This document shows positions 41,373 to 50,219 of a stretch of DNA of 64,000 bases, piece by piece (the stretch's first letter is position 1; each line of letters begins with the position of its first letter). The notes under the pieces are model-generated. The model was given only the letters and a program-made list of their open reading frames with translations, made no database searches and was not told the origin of the DNA. The stretch spans positions 62,001 to 126,000 of IMG/VR virus record IMGVR_UViG_3300038465_000091. One strand, written 5' to 3'. The stretch comes from a virus. The position numbers and the translations under genes were made by a program.

Positions 41373-43658
41373 ATGGCACAAGTAACAGAAACAATTACCG
41401 TAACGGTGACAGGAGCAAACCCCTCTACAAAAACGTACTCCGTTCTTGTGGATGTAGGCACGGGTGCGGGTAGCCTGTCTATCCCTCTCACGGGCACCAA
41501 CGCGGGGACGGATACGGTAACGGCGTCCATGACATCGCATTCGCCTCTCTTTACGTCGAATCCTGTCCAAGTCGCATGGTGGGGAGCTACACAAATATTG
41601 CCGCTTCTTGGCGCTGTCATAGAAACTCCGATGCCTTTTCTCCAGAGTGCGGCGGCGGGGTCTACAACTCCGGGAAATATTCTTACGGTGTATTACAACG
41701 ATTCCAACACTCATGGTAATTGGGTTGCCCTTCAGAATTCGTTCAATGCAGGACCCGCCTATGTATATCTATCAGGCGGCTCATTACCAGCCCTATATGC
41801 TAATGGTCCATACCACGGAAGCGTGTGGAAGGTTATAGCTATGGGTAACGATGTGCCTCCGGGTGAAAGCGATCAACACAACTATTTTCAGATCACGGTA
41901 GGCGGTCCCGCTGTTTACGTGAATGCCGAATATGGTGCCGCACAAGCACAGCAGGCTATAGTTAGTCCTATTCTCGCTCCTCCAATAGGAACAGCAGGAA
42001 CCGCGCAATTGCGGTTGACGCCAGTTGCCAACGGTAGTAATAACTGGCAACAGCAAGGCTCGGGCTACGCTCTAAACTTGACAATTCAGAATGTAGTGTA
42101 CACCACCATCCCGTACATCCCAGTTTTGGAGGGTGTTACGGGTGGTGTTTTCCTCTACGATAGCGCATCACCTCGATTTGATTTCGGTGAAATTGGTGGA
42201 ATTCCTATAACCTATCCTCCAGTCGGCGGTGCTTCCCCATCTGCCGCCGCAGTCACAGCGGCAGGCGCGGTGAGTTTGTCAGGCGATAATACAGCTTGGC
42301 AGGGCTTGTTCACGCTTACGTACAGCGGCACATCCCCGACAGGTTTTTACACGCTAGCATACAATGGTGGTCCAGCGGTATTTGGCGTTGATGTTACCAA
42401 CTTGGTAATCACGGCAGACGACATTGCGTGGTACGACAGCGCAAATGACAGTCTCGATCTTTTCCCCATATCCAGTGGCGGGGTTTTGCAGTACCCAATT
42501 CAGGTAGCGTACATGGTCATGCCTGATCGAACTGGAATTACTGTCACTCCGTCTACGTTGCAGGCTAACGGTTCGGCTCAGACACTCAATGTTAACCTGC
42601 CCAAATCGTTGAGTCCCGAACAGCAAGGGCTGTATGGTACGGGCGATGCGGTTAACGCTCCAACAGTTTCCACCACGGGCGGCGTCACCGTCACCACACC
42701 ACCTTCCGTGGTTTTGGACAGCAACGGCTACCTCACGGGTTGGACTATGAAGGTCACGGTACCTTCAAGTTCATCCAGCGGCTCTTTTCAACTGACCTTT
42801 GGAGTTACGGGCACGCTCACGTATCTGAGCGGTAATTTGTTTGTGACTAACACCGTCACCTACATTTCAGGAGCATCGCCGCTTGCCACTATCGGCACAG
42901 TTAGCAACTCGTACGCGCTACCCACAAACTACTCGTTCGTCGTTGGGGGTGGGAGGACAGGCACCGCACCGAACTACACCATCACAGGGCCAATCACACT
43001 CACCGCGATTGTATTTTCCACCGACAATGGCGCGTTTACGGGAAATTTCTTTCGTATCTTGGGTGCAACTAAAACCTCATTGGGGGCCGCTACGGTTGGA
43101 TCGCCCACCCCCGTCGCTGGTGGGTACCACACCCAATTGACTTTGGGAGTAACCTCCGTGTTTGCTTGGGGCACACCTCTTAGCCTCGGGTACACGGCTA
43201 CAGACACTCTAAGCACCCTGTCAGTTTCTTATACTGACACAAACACCTATAACAACGGTAATCCAAATCCGGGTGGTGGAGGCGGCGGCGGTGAATGCTT
43301 CACAGGTTCCGTTGAAATTAAGGCTCCAGAAGGCTTCGTAGCATTTGAGGACTTCGCGGACGAGACCGAACCGTTCGAGATCGTCAATGAGACGGGCACT
43401 CACAAGGCCGAACTTGTGGTGCACGAGAACTACGCAGGCTGGATGGTTGAACTCGATGGCGGCAAGCTCGTCACCTTGGATCACGCTATGAAGATGTCGG
43501 ACGGCACATGGGATCGTGCAGATGAGAAGTACGCCGACCTGCCTCACGTGTGGTTTGAGGGCACCGTCTACAACCTGCACGTGCTGTCTGATGATCCAGC
43601 GGATAAACATTACATTCTGTTCAACGGCGACGTGGCGCACAACGTCAAGATCGTCTAA
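41373..43658 (+). CDS. Tail fibre-like protein ending in a Hint (intein-like) domain
   Basis: Residues 1-640 are beta-rich and fibre-like, with a linker of Gly (GGGGGGG) before Cys642. From there 120 residues have the Hint layout: CFTGSVEIKAPEG with a nucleophilic Cys, a TxxH block (VTLDHAM, Thr701 and His704), VYNLHVLSDD, and a final AHN at 755-757 with only VKIV after it. Hint domains cleave or splice peptide bonds through a thioester. Here there is no downstream extein or splice acceptor, so it would work like a self-cleaving BIL or Hedgehog-type domain. It could release or attach the fibre. Confidence 0.7.
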   Translation: MAQVTETITVTVTGANPSTKTYSVLVDVGTGAGSLSIPLTGTNAGTDTVTASMTSHSPLFTSNPVQVAWWGATQILPLLGAVIETPMPFLQSAAAGSTTPGNILTVYYNDSNTHGNWVALQNSFNAGPAYVYLSGGSLPALYANGPYHGSVWKVIAMGNDVPPGESDQHNYFQITVGGPAVYVNAEYGAAQAQQAIVSPILAPPIGTAGTAQLRLTPVANGSNNWQQQGSGYALNLTIQNVVYTTIPYIPVLEGVTGGVFLYDSASPRFDFGEIGGIPITYPPVGGASPSAAAVTAAGAVSLSGDNTAWQGLFTLTYSGTSPTGFYTLAYNGGPAVFGVDVTNLVITADDIAWYDSANDSLDLFPISSGGVLQYPIQVAYMVMPDRTGITVTPSTLQANGSAQTLNVNLPKSLSPEQQGLYGTGDAVNAPTVSTTGGVTVTTPPSVVLDSNGYLTGWTMKVTVPSSSSSGSFQLTFGVTGTLTYLSGNLFVTNTVTYISGASPLATIGTVSNSYALPTNYSFVVGGGRTGTAPNYTITGPITLTAIVFSTDNGAFTGNFFRILGATKTSLGAATVGSPTPVAGGYHTQLTLGVTSVFAWGTPLSLGYTATDTLSTLSVSYTDTNTYNNGNPNPGGGGGGGECFTGSVEIKAPEGFVAFEDFADETEPFEIVNETGTHKAELVVHENYAGWMVELDGGKLVTLDHAMKMSDGTWDRADEKYADLPHVWFEGTVYNLHVLSDDPADKHYILFNGDVAHNVKIV

Positions 43659-43666
43659 GGGGAGAC

Positions 43667-44974
43667 ATGGCGACCACGAATCCGTATAAGTACGCCTACC
43701 CGGGTCCACCGTTCAATTGGCTCGGGCATGTCTCCGAAACTCAGTTCAAAGCCTTTCAAAGTTGGTACACAGCTTTGAATATCAGTGCGCCCGCGTCTTC
43801 CGCCGCCACGTCTCCCGGAAGCACGAGCACAAATCCCGCCGCCCCGCCGGGCGCGGGAACCACCACTCCCATAACCCCACAGTCGAATTCGTCAACCACC
43901 AATGCAGCGGCTCTGGCTGCGACCATCGTCAAGAATTTCGAAGGATTCAGTGCAACAGCATATCCCGATCCTGCGGGACAGACGAAAACGTATTCCATTG
44001 GGTATGGGCATCAGATTGTTCCGGGTGATGGGCTTTCTACGTCATCGGTAGTGACGATGGATCAAGCGAATACGCTTTTGATGTCCGACCTGTCGGCGTC
44101 GATCAATACCGTCAACAATTCCGTAATGTCGCCGACACCCTTGGAGCCCACTCAGACGGCGGCTTTAGTCTCGCTGGCGTACAACATCGGCGGCACTGCT
44201 TTTAAGAATTCTACACTGGTTTCTGATCTCAACAGCGGCAATACGGCTGCGGCAGCGGCTCAATTTAACAACTGGGTGTACGCTGGCGGGACTGTAAATT
44301 CGTCGTTGGTTGCTCGGCGTACACAGGAGCAAGCACTTTTCAGCACGGGCGTCATCCTAAGCAACTCGGGCAACCCGACCGTCAACGCCGCCAATGCCGC
44401 CAACAGCGGTGGGTCGATGACCACCCAGCTTCATTACCAGATTCGTGCTCAGCAGTTACGGAAGACCGCAGGAGCTTTGGAACAGTACTACCAAACGGTG
44501 AATGAAATCTCGCTAGGCGTGCTGACTCCATCGTTTGCAAAAGCCGCATGGCAACCACCTACGGGCGGGTACTTCCAGTACGCTCATCGGGACGATCACC
44601 TACCGATGGTTGCAATGGGGCAGGTCAAGACCTACCTGAAGGATCGGCTCCAACGTCAGGATGAAGCGGTTTTTCACATGAATCATGCTCGCAATATCAT
44701 TGAAAAGATTGAAGATAAGGCACAATATCAAGCGGATGCTAAGACCCAAATCCCCAACTTAATCGCTCAAATCAACGGCTATTTTGCTCTCCCGCAGTAT
44801 GCTCCCGTGCTGGTTAAAGATCAAACTGATGTATACCCAACGGATAGCACAACACCCAGATATCGAGTTCACGAACTCGATAATCCGACCATTTTCGAAC
44901 TCGAACAACACGGTCGTGCTCTCCCGGGAGGTCCAGTTGATCTGAAGGAAACACCACAACCCGCTACTGGCTAG
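43667..44974 (+). CDS. Virion-associated GH24 lysozyme
   Basis: A 435-residue protein. A Pro/Ser/Thr-rich linker (about 40-75) separates a short N-terminal part (YKYAYPGPPFNWLGH) from a GH24 lysozyme (about 80-235). Catalytic Glu92 in NFEGF, Asp101 in YPDPAG and a nearby Thr (106 or 108) before IGYGHQ match the E-8-D-x-T set of phage lysozymes. LVSLAYNIGG and VARRTQEQALF are also typical of GH24. The C-terminal 200 residues are helical and probably attach the enzyme to the tail. Likely a structural lysozyme that opens the wall during entry. Confidence 0.85.
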   Translation: MATTNPYKYAYPGPPFNWLGHVSETQFKAFQSWYTALNISAPASSAATSPGSTSTNPAAPPGAGTTTPITPQSNSSTTNAAALAATIVKNFEGFSATAYPDPAGQTKTYSIGYGHQIVPGDGLSTSSVVTMDQANTLLMSDLSASINTVNNSVMSPTPLEPTQTAALVSLAYNIGGTAFKNSTLVSDLNSGNTAAAAAQFNNWVYAGGTVNSSLVARRTQEQALFSTGVILSNSGNPTVNAANAANSGGSMTTQLHYQIRAQQLRKTAGALEQYYQTVNEISLGVLTPSFAKAAWQPPTGGYFQYAHRDDHLPMVAMGQVKTYLKDRLQRQDEAVFHMNHARNIIEKIEDKAQYQADAKTQIPNLIAQINGYFALPQYAPVLVKDQTDVYPTDSTTPRYRVHELDNPTIFELEQHGRALPGGPVDLKETPQPATG

Positions 44975-45025
44975 TAGCGAATTTGGATATTAAAACTGTG
45001 AAACTATTTGAATGAGGAATAATTT

Positions 45026-45154
45026 GTGAGGAAATTGAGAAAAGACCTTACGGGTCAACGGTTTGGTAGGTGGACAGTTGAGAGACTTCAGAGTCGTCAA
45101 CCCACAATCTGGAAGTGTCGATGCGATTGCGGGACTGTAGGGGCGGCGGTCTAA
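45026..45154 (+). pseudogene. Truncated zinc-ribbon (homing-type) remnant
   Basis: A GTG-started frame of 42 codons reads LRKDLTGQRFGRWTVERLQS, then TIWKCRCDCGT and stops. This is the start of the RFGR ... CxCxCG domain seen complete at 30751, cut off right after the first knuckle; the second SCGC half is missing. Its stop (TAA) overlaps the ATG of the baseplate gene (TAATG). It looks like the residue of an inserted endonuclease-associated gene that now supplies a ribosome site. Confidence 0.6.
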
Positions 45155-45948
45155 TGTCATTCGACTACAACGTTTTGGTAATCGATCCAACCACACAGCA
45201 ACCCATTGGCGCGTGCGATCACCAACAGAGTTTTGAAAGATACGTTTGCGACTTTAATGATTTTAAGACGTTGCACTACGCCGGGAATACCGCGTTGAAT
45301 ATGCGGGCTCCAATCAACGGCACGGATATGGTTCGGATGTGGATTTCCGAGGAAGAGGTCCGGCAAAATGATCCTACGTATGGGTGGACAATCGTGCGTG
45401 ACCCAGCCCGACTGGATGCCGTTAACGCAACCGATCAGTTTTACAAGGTCATGTTTGTGAAGCCTGTCCGCCTCGTGGTGCCGTTGATCGAGGTGTCGTA
45501 CTTAACCTCACAGGGGTACTGCCTGAAGTGTAGTGCCATAGGCTTTCTAAACGATTTTAAGAATGCGTCCTCAGGAAGTTTCGTACGAGTCACCCAGCAG
45601 GTAAAACTGGCCCAAAAGGGGTTGAAATGGGTTTTGACATCTCAGTGCGCTTTCTACCCGACATTTGTTTGTCCTCTTAAGAGTTATGTTGGCAAGAAAT
45701 TGGGTATTCAACTAACAGACACCGACATTCAGAATGCCGTACAAACCGCTCTGAGCACAATGCAGCGAGTGCAACAGGCTCAAAATACGGTCCAAGTGCT
45801 CGACCCGTTGGAAATGATTAAAGATATCCAGTACGTAACGGCGCAGGTCGCCGCTGATGATCCGACAACCATACAGGTCGGGGCTATGATTACGACATTC
45901 AGCGGCACGTCAGTTCCTCTGTCGTTTCAGATGATGGTGAATAACTAA
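45154..45948 (+). CDS. Baseplate component (264 aa)
   Basis: The start MSFDYNVLVIDPTTQQPIGA overlaps the stop of the remnant. Segments FVKPVRLVVPLIEVSY and LKSYVGKKLGIQLTDTDIQN followed by ALSTMQRVQQAQNTVQVLDP resemble small wedge-type proteins (gp25-like architecture of a beta domain plus a helix). Placed directly before the large J-like gene, as small wedge proteins usually are. The assignment is tentative. Confidence 0.5.
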   Translation: MSFDYNVLVIDPTTQQPIGACDHQQSFERYVCDFNDFKTLHYAGNTALNMRAPINGTDMVRMWISEEEVRQNDPTYGWTIVRDPARLDAVNATDQFYKVMFVKPVRLVVPLIEVSYLTSQGYCLKCSAIGFLNDFKNASSGSFVRVTQQVKLAQKGLKWVLTSQCAFYPTFVCPLKSYVGKKLGIQLTDTDIQNAVQTALSTMQRVQQAQNTVQVLDPLEMIKDIQYVTAQVAADDPTTIQVGAMITTFSGTSVPLSFQMMVNN

Positions 45949-48900
45949 TGCCGACTCCCGTGACATCGCTTACCGCGCTTCAGTTGGTGACGCCGATATT
46001 ACCGAATAATGTCCAGACGATCTCCGTAGATTCATCCGTACTTCCCGTCGTGATCGTCGCTGACGCGAATACAACTCGCATCGAGGTGTCGATCTACAAC
46101 ACAACTTACGTGGCGACAACGTTCACTACCGCAACAGTCAATGGGGTGACTCAAAACACATTTTCTATCAGCGTTCCCTTGATTCCTACGGTTCTGGAAG
46201 CCACAGTTCAAATCCTTGGGCGAAACTATAACCCCTTCGGTGCTTGGGCACCACTCACCACGTTCCCGACTGGCTACACTTTCGTTGATCCTAATGGAAA
46301 CGTGCAAGTCGCCACAGTCGGCGGCGTTTCGGGCAGTTATGGGTTGGTTGGCAGCCCACCCACCATCCCAGTGCAACCCCCGTGGAGTGCACAGAAGGGT
46401 GGAGTCACATTAGATGGCAGCGGTGCTACGATAATCACGTGGACGAATGTTGGCGTCCTCGCTGTTTCTCCGACCATCAAGTTTTCGCTGATCTTTTTCC
46501 AGAGCAACCTCGCCGTCCAGTTCGGCCCGCCATCGGGTATTCAGGCATTCAAGGATCAGACAGATTGCACCCTTCAGTGGGTCACTCCGTCGTTTACAAC
46601 CCCGAACATCAGCCTTGTCGGGGTGCGAGTCCTGCTTTCGACGGACCCCGCAGGCATCAATCCGCCGTTCGTTCAATTCGGCGATCTGGTGCAGGACATT
46701 TCAAGCTCCGTCAACACGGTGATTGATTCTGAAACGACTACATCCACGGTCGGCAACACGACCGTTACCACCACCTCTTCGACGACGATGCCGACGAACT
46801 ATAGTACAGTGGACGTACCCTCGTCGTTCTTTGGCGCTGCCCCAGAGTTTTACGCGATGTTCTCCACGGTCATTCAGGAGACCAACCCCAACTCAACCAC
46901 CATCTATGAATCTCAGCAGAACGGTCCTCTGACTTGCGGATTCGTGAACCTCAAAGTGGTCAGTCCAACTGATTTCCCAGTGCTCCAACGTCAACAGGAT
47001 ATCGCTGGGCGCATTATAAGTCAGATCATGCGGCAGCAACCGAATCTTGATCTTTCACCACGCTCGGAAATTCGCGATGTGGTCGTCGATCCGATTGCCG
47101 TGGAATTATCAAGCATGAGTGTCCGCGAGTGGTTTGCTCGTTGCTCCGCATCTATCTCGGCTATCAGTCAAGTTGATAACGCGAGTGGCAACGGGATATC
47201 CGATCCTTTCAATAGCAGCCCCTACAAACCCCAGATAGCCCGCGCATACGGCCTTAACGCCTCCAACACTCAAAGTTTAATCGACACTCAGTTCAACATT
47301 CTCGGCGAACAGGCGGGACTGACCCGAGGTGGGACAACTTCGGCCACTACAATTTTGACGTTCTTCACGTACACGCAGCCCACGCAAAGCATTACAATTC
47401 CCGAGAACGCTACGGTCGCGACCATCGCCGACGCCAACACCCCAGCCTTGAATTTCATCACCCGAGGTTCGGCGGTGCTCGATGTAAACAACCTGAACTC
47501 TTACTACAACGCGGTACAAGGCTGGTGGGCGGTCACCGTACCTGCGGAATGCACGGTCGCGGGCTCCGTAGGAAACGTCGGTGCGGGTACGATCCGTTCC
47601 GTCGTGAATGGGTTGCCATCGGGTATCAACGTTACAAACCTTGTGGCGGCTCAGTATGGCTCCGACCAGCAATCCAACTCTCAGTTTGCGGCTTTAATTC
47701 AAGCACGTCTCGTCACGGGCGTGGATACGGGCACGCGGCACGGCTACCGTGTAACTGCCTTGCAGACTCCGGGCATCATATCGGCTGTAATCGTGGCGGC
47801 TGGTGACATAGATATGCTTCGAGATTGGGACCCAATTCGTCAGAAGCACGTCTTCGGTTGCGTGGATATTTACACTCGCGGTACGACACTTACCCAGCAG
47901 GACGAAAGCGTTACGTTTACATACGGAACCACAGGAACTTACGGCAACTTGCTAACGTATCTACCTCTCGTACTATCCGATTCGCAGTTGATCCGTTTCA
48001 ACATTCCGACATTCAACACGTTGACCTCCCCAATATACACGGCTGTGGAACTCGTCGTGACTCGCGGGTCGAGCAATTTCTACCTCGGCATTGAACGCGC
48101 CCAAATCGATAATGTGGGCGGTAATATTTTCATCAATCCGAACGACCCATGCTATCAGTACGTTGGATCGGGAGCTACTACGGCCAAGATTCCGTTGCTT
48201 ATTAACGGCAACCCAGCTACCAACCAAACAGCGGTTGCCGCCCTCGCTAGTGCTTCGGGTTCCTACACTTTTGGATTGTTTGCACGTCTTCAATCATCGT
48301 TGCTTCATACCCCAATTCTTCAACCCGTCATCGATGTAGATTCGGTTACAGGCGAAACGGGGGAAACGGGGTCTGTTAGCAGTCCCCTGATCGAACTCAT
48401 TCACACCTCGGATTTTCTATTGTACGGCGGCTCCAACAAGGCGGGTGATGAGGTTAACGTATCGACAACCACGAGTGCCCCCGTCACCAAGACAATCACG
48501 GCGAGCACCGCCACTCCCGCCATTATCGATATTGCAATGGATGTGCCGCTCAGCGCGACTGGTGTGCCACAAGACATCATATCGGTGTTGAGTACGGACC
48601 TTTCAACCAAATACATTTGGGGTGTCGATTACACCGTCGTCGCATTGGATACCTACCACACTTATGGGCTGAATCTGCTGACCTCCACGGTTCCGATCAC
48701 CAACATCGAGATTTCAGGCGATGTACTGACGGTCACAGGTCCCAATAACTTTGGTGCGGGGGCAGTTGTCGCTCTTAGCCAACTCGGAGTCGCCCAATTC
48801 TTAAGCGGACAGAACGTCACCGTCGCCACGGCCTCACCTTCGCAGTTTACGGCAACCTATTCTCACGCTGATTATGCATCGGCCACAGATTCAGGGCTCG

Positions 48901-50219
48901 CTACGGGATCAGCAATTCAAAACTTCGAGCAGGTGGTGGTCACGTACAACCAGTTCACGGTGTACGAGCGTCCGTCGCTCATTACGGGCGAGCAGCACAT
49001 CCTCACGGGAGTGATTCCCACGCCGCTGAACAATGCCTTCAGCTTCGTAGATGATGTTTGGTTACCCGAAAGTTATGCCCCGGGTGTACCCGTTTATCCG
49101 CCCGATCTGTACCACACCCTCACGCTCGATGGTTGGGACGGCTCGTACAATACCACGGATGGCGGACTGGATGTGGTTGGCTCCACTGGACTCGTCGGGG
49201 CTCAAGTTCCATACCTTAATCGTTACATCAAGGTCACGTATAACGGTGCAGTTATGCGCGAAAACATCGACTTTACCCTTAACCAAGACCCGAATACGGA
49301 AGCATGGCAATTAACTCGTATCGGAACTGGCAGCATTCCAGACGGGCAGACCGTCGTGGTTTCGTACTTCGCTACGGAGACGTTCACGGTCAGCACCGAA
49401 TACCCAGCTTTCGTGCAGATTCTTGCAAACCAGATTGCAATCACCAAATCTGCGGCTGCGGACGTGCTTATTAAGGCGATGGTCGCAAGCCCAGTAGACA
49501 TTACGATGACCGTTACGCTTCAAGCAAATGCGTCACCCGAGGTGGTCGATTCTCAAATCCGTACGGCGATTAGCATCGTGCTCGACAACGCGCAGGGTAC
49601 ACTCTACCAGTCGGAGTTGGTTGGTCAGGTTCAGGCGATCACGGGCGTCACCAGCGTCAACTTACCGTTGCTTCGTTGTGCAAAAGCCGATGGTTCGTAT
49701 GATATTGGAGTCGTTGTCCCTACGCAAACCCCGTGGATTCCTCTGGTCCAAGACCCACTTTTCGCTCCGCTGGGGGCGACGGCATTGCCGACAAACAGCT
49801 TTATCACAACGTCAAAAGTTTTAGCCGACAGCACCATCCCATCGGGGGGATTGGCGGACGCTGTTGTTGATATGCTGTATCAAGGGCAGCTATTCCGCCG
49901 AGCATCATCGGTCGCAGATTTCCTAGCCAATAGTCCAGCAGCGGTGACTATTGCCAGCACAGCCGTGCCGGGGTCATTCTACATCTTCGGTGAAAATGAT
50001 AACGTGAATGGCACGCCGACTTCAGCATACGACGGGAGGATTGCAATCGTGGTGCCGCAAGATGTCGCCAACCCCGGTTTGTACAGCTACTTCGTGACCT
50101 ATCAGGTTTACGATGAGACGGGTGCAAGCGACATCACCGTATCGTCCACCGAATACCTGACGACTGGCAATATCGTCATCAACTATGTGACGCCCCCAGC
50201 TACGACGACGGGACAATAA
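45948..50219 (+). CDS. Baseplate J-like wedge protein (1,423 aa)
   Basis: The centre contains a baseplate J-like region: IREWF-like SMSVREWFARCSASIS, then LGEQAGLTRGGTTSATTIL, ITIPENATVATIADANTP, FITRGSAVLDVN and VTVPAECTVAGSVGNVGAGT with the usual GIISAVIVAAG. The N-terminal 250 residues have repeated beta-sandwich modules including PWSAQKGGVTLDGSGA, and the second half contains the FLSGQNVTV module shared with neighbours. Joined with the next gene by a TAATG overlap, as in a wedge operon. Confidence 0.65.
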   Translation: MPTPVTSLTALQLVTPILPNNVQTISVDSSVLPVVIVADANTTRIEVSIYNTTYVATTFTTATVNGVTQNTFSISVPLIPTVLEATVQILGRNYNPFGAWAPLTTFPTGYTFVDPNGNVQVATVGGVSGSYGLVGSPPTIPVQPPWSAQKGGVTLDGSGATIITWTNVGVLAVSPTIKFSLIFFQSNLAVQFGPPSGIQAFKDQTDCTLQWVTPSFTTPNISLVGVRVLLSTDPAGINPPFVQFGDLVQDISSSVNTVIDSETTTSTVGNTTVTTTSSTTMPTNYSTVDVPSSFFGAAPEFYAMFSTVIQETNPNSTTIYESQQNGPLTCGFVNLKVVSPTDFPVLQRQQDIAGRIISQIMRQQPNLDLSPRSEIRDVVVDPIAVELSSMSVREWFARCSASISAISQVDNASGNGISDPFNSSPYKPQIARAYGLNASNTQSLIDTQFNILGEQAGLTRGGTTSATTILTFFTYTQPTQSITIPENATVATIADANTPALNFITRGSAVLDVNNLNSYYNAVQGWWAVTVPAECTVAGSVGNVGAGTIRSVVNGLPSGINVTNLVAAQYGSDQQSNSQFAALIQARLVTGVDTGTRHGYRVTALQTPGIISAVIVAAGDIDMLRDWDPIRQKHVFGCVDIYTRGTTLTQQDESVTFTYGTTGTYGNLLTYLPLVLSDSQLIRFNIPTFNTLTSPIYTAVELVVTRGSSNFYLGIERAQIDNVGGNIFINPNDPCYQYVGSGATTAKIPLLINGNPATNQTAVAALASASGSYTFGLFARLQSSLLHTPILQPVIDVDSVTGETGETGSVSSPLIELIHTSDFLLYGGSNKAGDEVNVSTTTSAPVTKTITASTATPAIIDIAMDVPLSATGVPQDIISVLSTDLSTKYIWGVDYTVVALDTYHTYGLNLLTSTVPITNIEISGDVLTVTGPNNFGAGAVVALSQLGVAQFLSGQNVTVATASPSQFTATYSHADYASATDSGLATGSAIQNFEQVVVTYNQFTVYERPSLITGEQHILTGVIPTPLNNAFSFVDDVWLPESYAPGVPVYPPDLYHTLTLDGWDGSYNTTDGGLDVVGSTGLVGAQVPYLNRYIKVTYNGAVMRENIDFTLNQDPNTEAWQLTRIGTGSIPDGQTVVVSYFATETFTVSTEYPAFVQILANQIAITKSAAADVLIKAMVASPVDITMTVTLQANASPEVVDSQIRTAISIVLDNAQGTLYQSELVGQVQAITGVTSVNLPLLRCAKADGSYDIGVVVPTQTPWIPLVQDPLFAPLGATALPTNSFITTSKVLADSTIPSGGLADAVVDMLYQGQLFRRASSVADFLANSPAAVTIASTAVPGSFYIFGENDNVNGTPTSAYDGRIAIVVPQDVANPGLYSYFVTYQVYDETGASDITVSSTEYLTTGNIVINYVTPPATTTGQ

